From the NCBI RefSeq assembly GCF_900111075.1, contig NZ_FOFZ01000002.1, positions 124,001 to 188,000 on the forward strand: a stretch of DNA of 64,000 nt, written 5' to 3'. The position numbers and the translations under genes are program-made. The notes under the pieces are model-generated. The model did no database searches and was not told the DNA's origin. It worked only from the letters and a program-made list of their open reading frames with translations. Source of the DNA: Flavobacterium frigoris (GTDB lineage: Bacteria; Bacteroidota; Bacteroidia; Flavobacteriales; Flavobacteriaceae). The stretch's first letter is position 1. Each line of letters starts with the position of its first letter. This document shows positions 53,739 to 61,839 of this stretch, one piece after another.

Positions 53739-54620
53739 TTATTGGTTGTAACCAAAACGCTTTAACATGTTCACGTTACTTCTCCAGTTTTTATTCACTT
53801 TTACATACAGTTCGATGTGGATTTGTTTTCCAAAGAATTTCTCTAAATCAGCACGAGCATCCATCCCTACTTTCTTTAGTGCAGCTCCCTTATGTCCAAT
53901 AATAATCCCTTTTTGAGTTTCACGCTCTACCATAATCAAAGAACGGATTCTTATGATGTTTTCATCTTCAAAGAACTCTTCTGTTACAATTTCGACTGCG
54001 TATGGAATTTCTTTGCTGTAATTCAATAAAATTTTCTCCCGAATGGTTTCGTTTACAAAGAAACGTTCTGGTTTGTCCGTAAGTTGATCTTTTGGATAAT
54101 AGGCTGGTGATTCTGGTAAAAGTGAAATTATTCTTTGAAAAACTTCTGGAACATTAAAATTCTGCAAGGCAGATATAGGATATATTTCTGCATTAGGCAC
54201 CTTCTCCGTCCAAAAAGCCACTTGTTTTTCTAATTGTTCCTGATTAGAATTGTCAATTTTATTCAACAATAATAACACAGGTATTTTTGAATGAATGATT
54301 TTATTAAAGAACGCTTCATCTTTTAAGTCTTGCTCCCCTATTTCTACCATGTAAATTAAAATGTCAGCATCTTCAAAAGCGGACTTTACAAAGTTCATCA
54401 TCGATGCTTGCATTTCGTACGCGGGCTTAATGATCCCCGGCGTATCAGACAAAATCATTTGAAAATCTTCTCCGTTTACGATCCCAAGGATTCTATGACG
54501 AGTCGTTTGTGCCTTAGACGTAATGATAGACAATCTTTCCCCTACAAAGGCATTCATTAATGTGGACTTCCCAACGTTTGGATTCCCGATGATATTTACA
54601 AAACCTGCTTTATGTGACAT
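53739..54620 (-). CDS. era: GTPase Era
   Basis: This 293-residue protein has one GTPase domain (P-loop GNPNVGKS, G3 DTPG, NKID) and a C-terminal KH domain (about 225-293, with IIIGHKGAALKKVGMDARAD). Era binds the 3' end of 16S rRNA and assists 30S assembly. TACCTTTG (complement of 54641-54648) lies about 20 bp upstream of the start. It is divergent from the tRNA genes. Confidence 0.97.
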   Translation of the reverse strand: MSHKAGFVNIIGNPNVGKSTLMNAFVGERLSIITSKAQTTRHRILGIVNGEDFQMILSDTPGIIKPAYEMQASMMNFVKSAFEDADILIYMVEIGEQDLKDEAFFNKIIHSKIPVLLLLNKIDNSNQEQLEKQVAFWTEKVPNAEIYPISALQNFNVPEVFQRIISLLPESPAYYPKDQLTDKPERFFVNETIREKILLNYSKEIPYAVEIVTEEFFEDENIIRIRSLIMVERETQKGIIIGHKGAALKKVGMDARADLEKFFGKQIHIELYVKVNKNWRSNVNMLKRFGYNQ

Positions 54621-54640
54621 TTAATATATTATTTATTTTA

Positions 54641-54648
54641 CAAAGGTA
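54641..54648 (-). promoter_or_regulatory. Probable -7 box of era
   Basis: TACCTTTG on the minus strand matches TAnnTTTG. No TTG or TTTG lies at the expected 19-21 bp upstream, so only this half of the promoter is supported. Confidence 0.45.
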
Positions 54649-54691
54649 GTTATATCAAGTGAATAGATAAAATAAAACATTTTTTAAAATT

Positions 54692-54725
54692 TTTGTTGCA
54701 AATGATAAAATTCGTTGTACCTTTG
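54692..54725 (+). promoter_or_regulatory. Promoter of the initiator tRNA genes
   Basis: TTTTGTTG at 54691-54698 and TACCTTTG at 54718-54725 are 19 bp apart (from the second TTG), a good match to the Bacteroidota consensus. The first tRNA starts 13 bp downstream. Confidence 0.75.
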
Positions 54726-54737
54726 CACCCGAAACAA

Positions 54738-54810
54738 CGCGGGATAGAGCAGTAGGCAGCTCGTCGGGCTCATAACCCGAAGGTCACTGGTTCGAGTCCA
54801 GTTCCCGCTA
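54738..54810 (+). tRNA. tRNA-fMet (CAT), copy 1
   Basis: The 73 bases form a cloverleaf: acceptor CGCGGGA with TCCCGCT, D-arm GAGC/GCTC, anticodon stem TCGGG/CCCGA with loop CTCATAA, and T-arm ACTGG/CCAGT with loop TTCGAGT. The unpaired first pair (C1-T72) and the three G-C pairs of the anticodon stem mark an initiator tRNA. CCA is not encoded; the sequence continues CTAAG. Confidence 0.95.
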
Positions 54811-54844
54811 CTAAGTTAATTTTATTGAGATTAAAAACGCACAT

Positions 54845-54917
54845 CGCGGGATAGAGCAGTAGGCAGCTCGTCGGGCTCATAACCCGAAGGTCACTGGTTC
54901 GAGTCCAGTTCCCGCTA
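54845..54917 (+). tRNA. tRNA-fMet (CAT), copy 2
   Basis: This copy is identical over the whole tRNA to the one at 54738, and the identity continues a few bases into the 3' flank (CTAAG). The two genes are 34 bp apart. A terminator follows directly, so both are probably transcribed from the one promoter at 54692. Confidence 0.95.
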
Positions 54918-54922
54918 CTAAG

Positions 54923-54953
54923 AAAGCTTCACAGCAATGTGAAGCTTTTTTTT
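54923..54953 (+). terminator. Terminator of the tRNA pair
   Basis: AAAGCTTCAC pairs with GTGAAGCTTT around a six-base loop, followed by a T-run, six bases after the second tRNA. Confidence 0.88.
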
Positions 54954-54979
54954 ATTTATACCTATAGATAAAAAGAATC

Positions 54980-55087
54980 GTGGGAGATTTTTTAGGAATC
55001 AAGGCGCAAACCTACGGAGTAATACATCAGTTAGCCCAAGAAGACAAAACAACTAAAGAACCAACTTGGGAGAGAATAGAATTATAA
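54980..55087 (+). other. Short open segment, possible gene remnant
   Basis: Read from GTG 54980, 35 codons give MGDFLGIKAQTYGVIHQL followed by AQEDKTTKEPTWERIEL and a stop. The composition looks like protein and not like AT-rich spacer, but there is no ATG, no upstream continuation (stop just before) and no family I recognise. It may be the 3' remnant of a lost gene. The rest of 54957-55303 shows only the terminator at 55204. Confidence 0.25.
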
Positions 55088-55203
55088 CTACTGCGCTCAA
55101 AATAAAAGACTAACACGCTTTCTACTTGAACGACAAAGAATATCCCATATTTCCTTAAAATCAAATACTTCATAACGATTCTGCTAGCGAGATTTATTCG
55201 TAT

Positions 55204-55234
55204 AAAAAAACCCATGATGCAGGAGCAGTATGGG
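55204..55234 (-). terminator. Terminator of the LRR protein gene
   Basis: On the minus strand CCCAT pairs with ATGGG around a 14-base loop and is followed by TTTTTTT. It lies 70 bp after the stop of the gene at 55304. Confidence 0.55.
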
Positions 55235-55303
55235 CTTGAAGTAACTAAACCAATTAAAAATAAAAACCACTTTAGAGCAACTAAAATTTATTTTACGCAA
55301 ATT

Positions 55304-56158
55304 CTAATCTTCAGAAACGATAGGTCTTTCAATATCAAACGAAACATCTAATAAAATTGCTACACCATTGTCATTAACCATTGTCATATTTAAAGTATCC
55401 AACAAGGCTAATTTTCTTGATATTAAACCACTAAATTGATTATAAGAAATATTCATTTCTTTTAAATTGCTTAATTTTTCTAACTCATACGGAACTCGTC
55501 CATCCATATTATTTTCAAACAAGCTTAAGTTTTCAAGCCCTTTTAAATTTGCAATTTCAGCACTTAATTTACCACTTAACTTATTACTACTCAAAAGCAA
55601 TACCTTTAATGTAGAAACGCCATAAAGTGAATTTGGTATTTCACCCTCCAATTCATTATTAAAAGCAGCCAAAGTCTCTAAATGCTTCAAGTTTCCAATT
55701 TGATCTGGCAATTCTCCAGAAAGTCTATTCATATAAAGTTGAAGAGTAACCAAATTATTCATCTCTCCTACTGAAGATGGAATAGTCCCAGTCAATCTGT
55801 TAAATGACAGATCTAAAACTTCTAGTTGTTTTAAATTTCCTAAAGCAAATGGTATTAGACCCGATAATACATTTTTATGTAAATTCAATTCTTTTAAATC
55901 CGTAAGATTCACGATTTCATTTGGTATTTCTCCAACAAGATTATTATCTGCTAGATTTATTGATACCACTTTATCCCCTTCCAAAACAACTCCATACCAA
56001 GTTGATACAGGAGAAGATAAATCCCATTTGGTGTTCCAATTAGCTCCGTTTGTTGCCGTATACAATTTCAAAAGCACTGTCTTATCTGAGACTGAGACTT
56101 TGGCCATCATTGAAATTGATGCCAAACCCATTAGTAGTAGAGTAAAAATATTTTTCAT
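55304..56158 (-). CDS. Secreted leucine-rich repeat protein
   Basis: The protein has 284 residues from ATG 56158, which gives a signal peptide (about 1-20, ending SMMAK); upstream codons to 56218 add an unlikely tail. The N-terminal cap contains LYTATNGANWNTKW, followed by about eight LRR units of the plant-like type LxxLxLxxNxLxGxIP (for example LNLHKNVLSGLIPFALGNL). Such repeats bind proteins or glycans at the cell surface. No T9SS sorting domain is seen at the C-terminus (DVSFDIERPIVSED). Confidence 0.88.
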   Translation of the reverse strand: MKNIFTLLLMGLASISMMAKVSVSDKTVLLKLYTATNGANWNTKWDLSSPVSTWYGVVLEGDKVVSINLADNNLVGEIPNEIVNLTDLKELNLHKNVLSGLIPFALGNLKQLEVLDLSFNRLTGTIPSSVGEMNNLVTLQLYMNRLSGELPDQIGNLKHLETLAAFNNELEGEIPNSLYGVSTLKVLLLSSNKLSGKLSAEIANLKGLENLSLFENNMDGRVPYELEKLSNLKEMNISYNQFSGLISRKLALLDTLNMTMVNDNGVAILLDVSFDIERPIVSED

Positions 56159-56335
56159 AACCTTGAATTTATACTTGTTCGAATGATTAAATATACACAA
56201 TACATAGATTATCGACAAATAAAATCGACGAAATACATGATATTATACTATAAAAATATAATTTTCTTACATTAAATTGATTTATGCAATTTATAAAATA
56301 AATGTTACATTTTTTTTAACTCAAAAAATAACGTT

Positions 56336-56818
56336 ATGGAAATCAATTTTATAGCACTATTAACTGCCGCCATATCAACATTATTGGTCGGTTTTGTCTG
56401 ATATCATCCAAAAGCTTTTGGAACAATCTGGATGAAAGAAGCCGGCATGACCGAGGATAAAATCAAAGGAGGCAACATGGCTTTAATTTTTGGAATGGCG
56501 GTATTTTATGCTTTTCTAATTGCGCTGACTCTTCAATTTTTAGTTATTCATCAATGGGGTGCAGTAGGCAAGATTAGTGGTGACCCTGCTTTAGCAAAAC
56601 CTTCTTATGCGAATTTTATGGCTGATTACGGAACTGCTTTCCGCACATTTAAACACGGCCTGCTTCACAGTTTTATCGCTGGTTTGTTTATTGCATTGCC
56701 AATTATTGGAACCAATGCGTTATTCGAAAAAAGAAGTTGGAAATACACTTTAATAAATGGTGGTTTTTGGATTGTTTGCCTTATGTTAATGGGTGGTATA
56801 ATTTGCGCTTGGACTTAA
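56336..56818 (+). pseudogene. DUF1761 membrane protein with internal stop
   Basis: One frame runs from ATG 56336 to TAA 56818 with a single TGA at 56399-56401. The N-terminal part reads MEINFIALLTAAISTLLVGF, then V-stop-YHPKAFGTIWMKEAG; the family has W at the stop position (GFVWYHPK). The rest has DUF1761 membrane helices at about 45-63, 105-125 and 137-157. A TGG to TGA change would truncate the protein at 21 residues, though an ATG at 56432 could still start a shortened form. Confidence 0.8.
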
Positions 56819-56829
56819 TAATACATATA

Positions 56830-56866
56830 TAAATCCCATCTCCCTATTAAAAGGGAATGGGATTTA
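56830..56866. terminator. Bidirectional hairpin
   Basis: AAATCCCATCTCCCT (56831-56845) pairs with AGGGAATGGGATTT (56852-56865), between the convergent DUF1761 frame and the FAD/Fe-S gene. Confidence 0.7.
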
Positions 56867-56933
56867 TGATAATTTGCAAAAGCCTCGCGTTCAACTTTCA
56901 TTTATGTCGGACTGCACCATAATAGAATAACTA

Positions 56934-59852
56934 CTACTTTAAAGCATTAAACAAAATCTCCACTGGATGTAATGCATGACGTCCCGTTCCGTCAGCAATT
57001 TGATGACGACAACTGGTTCCAGAAGCAGATATTAAAGTTGTAATCTCTTCTGCTCTAATGGCCGGGAACAAAACGAGCTCTCCAATATTCATAGAAATTT
57101 CATAATGTTCTTTTTCATATCCAAACGAACCCGCCATACCGCAACAACCACTTGGAATATTAAGAACAGAATAGTTTTTAGGCAGTGATAATATTTTTTT
57201 TAGCGGCACTAAAGATGATAATGCTTTCTGAAAACAGTGTCCGTGCATTCGAATGCGTTCTTCTGCATCCGTAAACAAACTGGCAGTGATATTACCCACT
57301 TCCATTTCATTAGCTAAAAATTCCTCTATTAAAAAAGTACGATTCGCAAATTCCTTGGCTTTTGTTTTCAAATTCCCACGACACAAATCAGGATATTCAT
57401 CTCTAAAACTTAAAATCGCCGATGGCTCGATACCGATTAAAATAGCATCTTCTGGGATGCTTATGTTAAAATCTGCTATGTTTTGCTCAGCAATTTTCCG
57501 AGCTACTTTTACCATTCCTTTAGACAAATAAGTCCTTCCGCTAATTCCGATTTCTGGAACTATCACTTTATAGCCCAACTGATTTAATAACTTTACCGCT
57601 GTCTGACCAATAGTTACATCATAAAAATTTAAAAATTCGTCGTTGTACAAGTACACCGTTGGCTTATTAAAATTACCATATTGCGGATAACTTCTAAACC
57701 ATTTGGCAAAGGTGATTTTATGCATCGTGGGTAAATTTCGCTCCGTTGCAAAACCTGTCATTTTCTTAATCACCATACCTAAAATTCCTTTTGTCGAAAA
57801 ATTATAAACTCCGGGAAAATTAGCAAACAGTTTATTTATTGTAGGTGTATTTCCAATTAATCTAGAGCGGAATTTCACCCCATGCTTATCATGATATTGC
57901 TGCAACGTTTCGGCTTTTAGTTTCGCCATATCCACATTCGAAGGACATTCTGACTTACATCCTTTACAGCTTAAACACAAATCTAACACTTCAAGCAAGG
58001 CTTCACTATCAAATTTATTTTGTTTATCGGAATGCGTTATGGTTTCGCGAAGCATATTAGCTCTGGCACGGGTAGTGTGTTTTTCATCACGTGTTGCCAT
58101 ATAACTTGGACACATGGTTCCACCACTTTTTTCTGTTTTTCTGCAATCTCCTGATCCATTACACATTTCTGCAGCACGAAGAATTCCGTTAGTTTCCGAA
58201 AAATCAAAATAAGTTTCTGGCATTGGCGTATCTTGACCTGCGGTATAACGCAACGAACTATCCATCGGTGGTGTATCCACTATTTTCCCTGGATTGAACA
58301 CATTCCAAGGATCCCAAGTGTGTTTTATATCTTTAAAAAGCTGGTAAATCTCCTCGCCTAGCATTAACGAAATAAATTCTCCTCTCAACCGACCATCACC
58401 GTGCTCGCCACTTAATGACCCCTTATATTTTTTCACTAGATGCGCAATATCAGTCGCAATGGTTCTAAAAAGCGCTGCACCTTCTTTGGTTTTTAAATCA
58501 ATGATAGGACGCAAATGCAATTCGCCTGTTGCAGCATGCGCATAATGCACACAATTCAGATTACGTTGTTTTAAAATTGCATTAAAATCCTCGATAAAAT
58601 CCGGTAAATCATTTACATCTACGGCGGTATCTTCTATAACTGCAACCGCTTTAGCGTCACCTGGTATATTAGACAATAATCCCAAGCCTGCTTTTCTTAG
58701 CGTCCAAACTTTATTGGTATCTTCTCCAAAAACAATTGGAAAATGATGCCCTAGATTTTTGGCTCTCATTTGAGCTTCCATTTTTTCGGCTATGGTTAGA
58801 ATTTCTTCTTTAGAATCACGCAAAAATTCGACCACCAAAATCGCTTTGGGGTCACCCTGAACAAAGAATCTATTTTTACTTTGCTCGATATTTTCTTTGG
58901 TACAATCTAAGATATAATGATCTATCAATTCCACACTATCAGGATGGAATTTTAAGGCTTCTAAATTTGCTTGCAAAGATTCGTTGATACTATCAAAATG
59001 CACGCAAACTAATCCTGAAAATGGTTTTAATTCATCTACTAGATTCAGTTTTATTTCGGTCGAAAAAAATAAGGTTCCCTCCGATCCTGCGATTAGCTTA
59101 CAGAAATTAAATTTCTCGTCAAAACCCCCAAAAGGATTACTAGCTGCTAATAAATCAAGTGCATAACCCGTATTGCGGCGCGGAATTGATTTTTTAGGAT
59201 AATTTTCATCGAATAAATTCCTGTTAATCTGATTTGATAAAATGGTTTTCGCCTGAAGGTAAATATTCTGCTCCAGTTCGCTAACCACATTTATTCCGTT
59301 GCATTTGTCTTCAAACTCTTCATTAGTCAATGCTCCAAATGTCACCTCGTTTCCATCAGCCAAAAACCCTTTTATTTCCAACAAATGTTCTCTTGTCGAG
59401 CCATAAATCACGGATCTGGCACCACAAGCATTGTTCCCTACCATTCCGCCAATCATACAACGGTTACTAGTGGAAGTCTCCGGACCAAAAAACAGCTGAT
59501 ATGGTTTTAAATGTAAGTTTAACTCGTCGCGAATCACTCCTGGCTGAACCCAAGCTGTTTTATTCCCTTTGTCAACTGAAAGTATTTGGGTGAAATCCTG
59601 AGAAATATCTACTATTATCCCGCCTCCTACAACCTGCCCCGCGAGTGAAGTACCAGCAGCTCTGGGAATAACGCTAGTTTTATTGTCGCGGGCAAATTGG
59701 ATAATTTTTTGAATATCCTGTTTAGTTGAAGGTATTGCCACAGCAAGCGGCATTTCTCGATAAGCACTAGCATCTGTAGCATAAAGCGTACGCATGGTCT
59801 CATCAAAAAACAATTTCCCTTCTATTTGATCTGCTAAACCTTGAAGATTCAT
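56934..59852 (-). CDS. FAD and Fe-S dehydrogenase, YdiJ-like (probable D-2-hydroxyglutarate dehydrogenase)
   Basis: This 972-residue protein has an N-terminal FAD_binding_4 domain (about 15-225, RAAGTSLAGQVVGGGIIVDI and IGGMVGNNACGARSVIYGST), an FAD-oxidase C domain (about 260-530), and a C-terminal Fe-S half with CNGSGDCRKTEKSGGTMCPS, CLSCKGCKSECPSNVDM and a CCG-type domain (GHCFQKALSS, PSGCCGMAGSFGYEKEH). This is the GlcD-GlcF fusion architecture of YdiJ-type D-2-hydroxyglutarate dehydrogenases. The DUF1338/HglS gene 34 bp upstream produces D-2-hydroxyglutarate in characterised bacteria, which supports that substrate over D-lactate. Confidence 0.88.
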   Translation of the reverse strand: MNLQGLADQIEGKLFFDETMRTLYATDASAYREMPLAVAIPSTKQDIQKIIQFARDNKTSVIPRAAGTSLAGQVVGGGIIVDISQDFTQILSVDKGNKTAWVQPGVIRDELNLHLKPYQLFFGPETSTSNRCMIGGMVGNNACGARSVIYGSTREHLLEIKGFLADGNEVTFGALTNEEFEDKCNGINVVSELEQNIYLQAKTILSNQINRNLFDENYPKKSIPRRNTGYALDLLAASNPFGGFDEKFNFCKLIAGSEGTLFFSTEIKLNLVDELKPFSGLVCVHFDSINESLQANLEALKFHPDSVELIDHYILDCTKENIEQSKNRFFVQGDPKAILVVEFLRDSKEEILTIAEKMEAQMRAKNLGHHFPIVFGEDTNKVWTLRKAGLGLLSNIPGDAKAVAVIEDTAVDVNDLPDFIEDFNAILKQRNLNCVHYAHAATGELHLRPIIDLKTKEGAALFRTIATDIAHLVKKYKGSLSGEHGDGRLRGEFISLMLGEEIYQLFKDIKHTWDPWNVFNPGKIVDTPPMDSSLRYTAGQDTPMPETYFDFSETNGILRAAEMCNGSGDCRKTEKSGGTMCPSYMATRDEKHTTRARANMLRETITHSDKQNKFDSEALLEVLDLCLSCKGCKSECPSNVDMAKLKAETLQQYHDKHGVKFRSRLIGNTPTINKLFANFPGVYNFSTKGILGMVIKKMTGFATERNLPTMHKITFAKWFRSYPQYGNFNKPTVYLYNDEFLNFYDVTIGQTAVKLLNQLGYKVIVPEIGISGRTYLSKGMVKVARKIAEQNIADFNISIPEDAILIGIEPSAILSFRDEYPDLCRGNLKTKAKEFANRTFLIEEFLANEMEVGNITASLFTDAEERIRMHGHCFQKALSSLVPLKKILSLPKNYSVLNIPSGCCGMAGSFGYEKEHYEISMNIGELVLFPAIRAEEITTLISASGTSCRHQIADGTGRHALHPVEILFNALK

Positions 59853-59886
59853 TATGCTATATATTTATCAATTTAAAAAAACCTAT

Positions 59887-60702
59887 TTAACTAAGGTTTT
59901 GCAATTTTACATCTGTGCTTTCGAATATTTTATCTGCAGACGCAGCAATAAAACCTTGGTACAACTCTCCGTTTTCCATTGGGTAGCGAAGCGCAAACTC
60001 ATAATAGCATGAAGGAATTTCTTTTGCACCTTCATCAAAATTAATAGTACACAAGTCAGCTAATGTACTAGATTGCTCTAGTAATTGCTCAGGAGTCCCT
60101 TTAATTTCTCCACCAGAACCATTCATTTTCCAATTATTATCTTTCAAATAAGTGTTTAACTCTTCTAAATTTTTGAAGTTCAATAAAGCATTAACATTAA
60201 TTGTAAAATGGTTTGCTCTAAAACCATATATATACATCCAAGCAGCATATTCAGACTCTTCTAACAAAGAAGCATAAGCATTATACGAATTTGCATTCCA
60301 AACTGCACCGCTTAAAACTAAGTCTTCCTTTTCAAAAACATTTTGATCACACGTATCTAAAAGCACTTTAACCGAATTTTGTAAACTTTCAGAACAATTT
60401 TCTAATTCTAATTCTGAAATAAAAATCCTTGGTGCGTTAGCATCAGTAGCATGCTCATAATGTTTTGCATACAGTTTTTTAGATTCGAAAAAATACTCGC
60501 CTTTAGCAACATATCCTGCATTTACAAATGGTTTTTCTAATACAGAAATATTCACACGCATATCATTAAATGTTCTGATGGCAATATGGTCATTTTCAAT
60601 TTTTTCGCCATTTTGTTCCAGCAACGCATGGATTTTTTTGGCAGATGGGGTGATACTCATGTATTGTTCCCATAATTTTGACAGTAGAAGATCTTTATTC
60701 AT
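59887..60702 (-). CDS. DUF1338 (HglS-like) 2-oxoadipate dioxygenase/decarboxylase
   Basis: This 271-residue protein matches DUF1338. The expected iron ligands are H39 (NDHIAIRTF), H165 (RANHFTINVN) and E235 (YYEFALRYP), with R43 near the first. In Pseudomonas putida HglS of this family converts 2-oxoadipate to D-2-hydroxyglutarate in lysine catabolism. It is shorter than HglS (about 450 residues), like the compact Bacteroidota form. It precedes the YdiJ-like gene by 34 bp and diverges from an Lrp regulator. A TAAATTTG box lies at the complement of 60733-60740. Confidence 0.85.
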   Translation of the reverse strand: MNKDLLLSKLWEQYMSITPSAKKIHALLEQNGEKIENDHIAIRTFNDMRVNISVLEKPFVNAGYVAKGEYFFESKKLYAKHYEHATDANAPRIFISELELENCSESLQNSVKVLLDTCDQNVFEKEDLVLSGAVWNANSYNAYASLLEESEYAAWMYIYGFRANHFTINVNALLNFKNLEELNTYLKDNNWKMNGSGGEIKGTPEQLLEQSSTLADLCTINFDEGAKEIPSCYYEFALRYPMENGELYQGFIAASADKIFESTDVKLQNLS

Positions 60703-60728
60703 AACACAAATTTTTAATTAATAAATAT

Positions 60729-60834
60729 GACACAAATTTACACCCTAAATAACAAAATCGACACTAGACATATTCTTTTATAAATTTTATGATATTTTAA
60801 TACTGTAAAAGTGTAAATTTGACATTATTTACAC
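60729..60834. promoter_or_regulatory. Operator-like repeats in the HglS-Lrp spacer
   Basis: GTGTAAAT (60811-60818) and ATTTACAC (60827-60834) form an 8-bp inverted repeat around TTGACATT, and ATTTACAC occurs again at 60736-60743. The three half-sites lie between the divergent HglS-like and Lrp genes, and the latter is a natural candidate to bind them. TAAATTTG at 60814-60821 could be the Lrp -7 box inside the dyad. Confidence 0.5.
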
Positions 60835-60982
60835 GTAGGGTTTCCTTGTTTATAATCAAAACTGTATTTCAATCGGTTAATAGATTATGATTCTTACTTT
60901 AACTATGTCTTTTAAATCCTAATAATTAATTACTTCGGGCACGAAAAACATACTTTCAAACTATCCAATAAACAAATTAAAT

Positions 60983-61456
60983 ATGCCTAAAAACAGCCTT
61001 GACGAAAATATTGATTACATCAATCAACAAATCATAAGAATGCTAAGTGCTGACGGACGCATGGCATACTCAGAAATAGCAAAAGAATTGAAGATCTCAA
61101 ACTCTTTAGTACATCAACGGGTAAAAAAGCTGCAGGACACAGGAATAATAAGTGGATTTTCAATACAGTTGAATGCAAAAAAAATTGGATATGAAACGAT
61201 TACCTATACGGGAATCGCAACCAAGGAGGCACGATTTGCCTATTCCATAGCCGAAAAATTAAAAGAGATCCCCGAAGTTGTGGAATGTCATTTTGTATCA
61301 GGCAAATACGCTTTGTTTTTAAAAATTGTGGCCGCCAATAATGAAGAGTTTAGAAAGGTACTTTATGAAACTATACACAATATTGAAGGTGTGGGTAGCA
61401 CAGATTCGTTCATTTCCTTTGGATCTGCCTTCCATAAAAATATCTCCTTATTATAA
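60983..61456 (+). CDS. Lrp/AsnC family transcriptional regulator
   Basis: This 157-residue protein has an N-terminal helix-turn-helix (about 10-60, IIRMLSADGRMAYSEIAKEL then SNSLVHQRVKKLQDTGII) and a C-terminal RAM/Lrp effector domain (about 75-150, VVECHFVSGKYALFLKIVA). Lrp-type regulators sense amino acids or 2-oxoacids. Divergence from the HglS-YdiJ pair over a dyad-rich spacer suggests control of lysine breakdown, an inference. Its 3' end nearly touches the pterin dehydratase gene (8 bp). Confidence 0.92.
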   Translation: MPKNSLDENIDYINQQIIRMLSADGRMAYSEIAKELKISNSLVHQRVKKLQDTGIISGFSIQLNAKKIGYETITYTGIATKEARFAYSIAEKLKEIPEVVECHFVSGKYALFLKIVAANNEEFRKVLYETIHNIEGVGSTDSFISFGSAFHKNISLL

Positions 61457-61464
61457 AGCATAGA

Positions 61465-61743
61465 TTAAAATAGTGTTTCAATGGCTTTCGCCAAATTAAA
61501 GTCTTTATCCGTCAAACCGTTTGCATCATGAGTTGACAAGCGAATATTAACCTTATTATAGACATTGAAAAGCTCGGGATGGTGCCCTTGTTTCTCAGCT
61601 AAAATCCCCACTTGAACTATAAAACCAAGCGCCTCACTAAAATTCTTGAAAAGAAATTTCTTTTCGATTCCGCTATCATTAAACTTCCAGTCTTTTAGAT
61701 CTTTTAATATCGGTTGAGCAGTTATTTCATTGTATACATTCAT
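61465..61743 (-). CDS. Pterin-4a-carbinolamine dehydratase
   Basis: This 92-residue protein has the PCD/DCoH signature EKQGHHPELFNVYNKVNIRL and THDANGLTDKDFNLAKAI, with the catalytic histidine pair in GHHPE. It dehydrates the 4a-hydroxy-pterin made by aromatic amino acid hydroxylases, so that the cofactor can be recycled. The hydroxylase in this window is at 37559, about 22 kb away, so the two genes are unlinked. Confidence 0.95.
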   Translation of the reverse strand: MNVYNEITAQPILKDLKDWKFNDSGIEKKFLFKNFSEALGFIVQVGILAEKQGHHPELFNVYNKVNIRLSTHDANGLTDKDFNLAKAIETLF

Positions 61744-61839
61744 GATTCCTGTTTTTATTAAAATTAGTTAAAATTTGCCTAATTGCATTGCAATTTAACT
61801 TAATATATTAATTTAGACCAATCCTAATTTTTAGATCCA

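Noticed and set aside
55027..55215. 62-codon minus-strand frame after the tRNA genes
   Set aside because: It overlaps the terminator of the LRR gene and the short plus-strand remnant, with no recognisable family.
56399..56401. TGA as a recoded codon (selenocysteine or reassigned tryptophan)
   Set aside because: There is no SECIS-like hairpin directly after the codon, the family has tryptophan here, and other genes in the window use TGG for tryptophan; a nonsense mutation or base error is simpler.
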